A stretch of DNA of 64,000 nt from Winogradskyella haliclonae (lineage in GTDB: Bacteria; Bacteroidota; Bacteroidia; Flavobacteriales; Flavobacteriaceae): positions 310,001 through 374,000 of the forward strand of contig NZ_BMDQ01000002.1 of assembly GCF_014635865.1 (NCBI RefSeq), written 5' to 3'. A program made the position numbers and the translations under genes. Under the pieces are notes generated by a model that worked only from the letters and a program-made list of their open reading frames with translations, ran no database searches and had not been told where the DNA came from. Below are positions 63,272-64,000 of this stretch, one piece after another (the first letter of the stretch is position 1; every line of letters begins with the position of its first letter).

Positions 63272-64000
63272 ATGAATAGCATTAAAATATTCTCACCCGC
63301 TACAGTTGCAAATGTATCTTGTGGTTTTGATGTTTTAGGCTTTTGCCTTGATAGTATTGGTGATGAAATGATTATTCATAAGACATCCGAAAAAGGTATT
63401 ACGATTACTAAAATTGAAGGCTATGACTTGCCCTATGAGGCAACAAAAAATGTAGCTGGAGTCTCAGCCTTGGCCATGTATGAAGCTTTACAACCAGATT
63501 GTGGTTTTGCAATAGAAATATACAAAAAAATTAAACCTGGCAGCGGAATTGGCAGTAGTTCTGCTAGTGCAGTTGGAAGTATTTTTGGTATGAATGAATT
63601 ACTCGGAAAACCGTTAGACAAAACTGCGCTTACCAAATATGCATTAAAAGGCGAAGCTATTGCAAGCCAATCAGAACATGCCGATAATCTAGCACCTGCA
63701 ATATTTGGAGGTTTTACATTAGTTCGAAGCGTTAATCCTGTTGATGTACTACAATTACCAACACCTAATGATTTATTTGCTACATTAATTCACCCACAAA
63801 TAGAAATAAAAACTTCAGTTTCAAGAGCAATTCTACCAGAAACTGTAAATTTAAAAAGCGCAATAACGCAATGGTCTAACGTTGGGAGCTTAGTGCATGC
63901 ACTTCACACAAATGACTATGAAGTATTAAGCAAATCCCTTAATGATGTAATTATAGAACCTTACCGAAAACAAATGATTCCACATTTTGCTACCATAAAA
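63272..64000 (+). CDS. thrB: Homoserine kinase (partial)
   Basis: The frame from the ATG at 63272 is open to the last base of the window (243 codons), so the gene continues outside. GHMP kinase features are present: IFSPATVANVSCGFDVLGF at the start and PGSGIGSSSASAVG, the ATP-binding loop of the P-x-x-x-G-L-G-S-S type, plus SEHADNLAPAIFGG. It phosphorylates homoserine before threonine synthase. It begins 1 bp after the thrA stop. Confidence 0.95.
   Translation, partial: MNSIKIFSPATVANVSCGFDVLGFCLDSIGDEMIIHKTSEKGITITKIEGYDLPYEATKNVAGVSALAMYEALQPDCGFAIEIYKKIKPGSGIGSSSASAVGSIFGMNELLGKPLDKTALTKYALKGEAIASQSEHADNLAPAIFGGFTLVRSVNPVDVLQLPTPNDLFATLIHPQIEIKTSVSRAILPETVNLKSAITQWSNVGSLVHALHTNDYEVLSKSLNDVIIEPYRKQMIPHFATIK

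Noticed and set aside
1-64000. tRNA, rRNA, riboswitch or insertion-sequence genes
   Set aside because: I scanned for typical tRNA T-arm words, rRNA-like GC-rich blocks and transposase motifs and saw none; a covariance-model search was not possible here.

Overview
The window comes from an AT-rich member of the Flavobacteriaceae (Bacteroidota). The evidence is the gliding-motility genes gldF and gldG, promoter -7 elements of the TAnnTTTG type, DUF2911, DUF4870 and DUF4369/TlpA proteins, 7TM-AraC regulators, and an SbtA-type bicarbonate permease of the kind often found in marine flavobacteria. No rRNA, tRNA, CRISPR array, transposase or integrase gene is visible.

Left core (1-11.8 kb): end of a membrane acyltransferase-like gene, an esterase, a LysR regulator divergent from two small genes and sbtA, purC-phoH facing a SAM-cleaving enzyme, a small monooxygenase-like gene whose stop lies in a 7-bp tandem repeat of 15.7 copies, gldF / a BamE-like small gene / gldG, and dnaN followed by a clear terminator.

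Accessory region (about 11.8-42.4 kb): between dnaN and mnmE lie about 30 kb of secreted hydrolases, lipoproteins, NTF2-like proteins and regulators, with many gene fragments. It is punctuated by three relics (sites A, B and C at 17.86, 25.98 and 35.41 kb) of the last codons of mnmE, all in the same orientation as the real mnmE end (site D, 42.42 kb). The 3' end of mnmE (trmE/thdF) is a known integration target, used for example by Salmonella genomic island 1. The layout therefore looks like successive accretion of 7-9 kb modules at mnmE, with the older junctions on the left more decayed. Each of the four segments carries one 7TM-AraC regulator and one beta-lactamase-fold serine hydrolase, intact or broken. 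A TCCTGATTT motif recurs upstream of genes in three segments. Other local systems are a MarR regulator with twin 18-bp palindromes facing two secreted hydrolases (one lacking its nucleophile serine), and a LytS/LytTR two-component pair followed by an M28 peptidase, two NTF2-like proteins and a CPBP protease.

Right core (42.4-64 kb): mnmE, a DUF4369-TlpA lipoprotein, a PgpH-like 7TM-HD phosphodiesterase, a thiolase, an NlpC/P60 peptidase, gyrA with a TPR gene, clpC, hutH, another TlpA lipoprotein, bifunctional NAD(P)HX repair, and the threonine operon thrA-thrB, cut by the window end. Several convergent pairs share strong hairpin-plus-T terminators.
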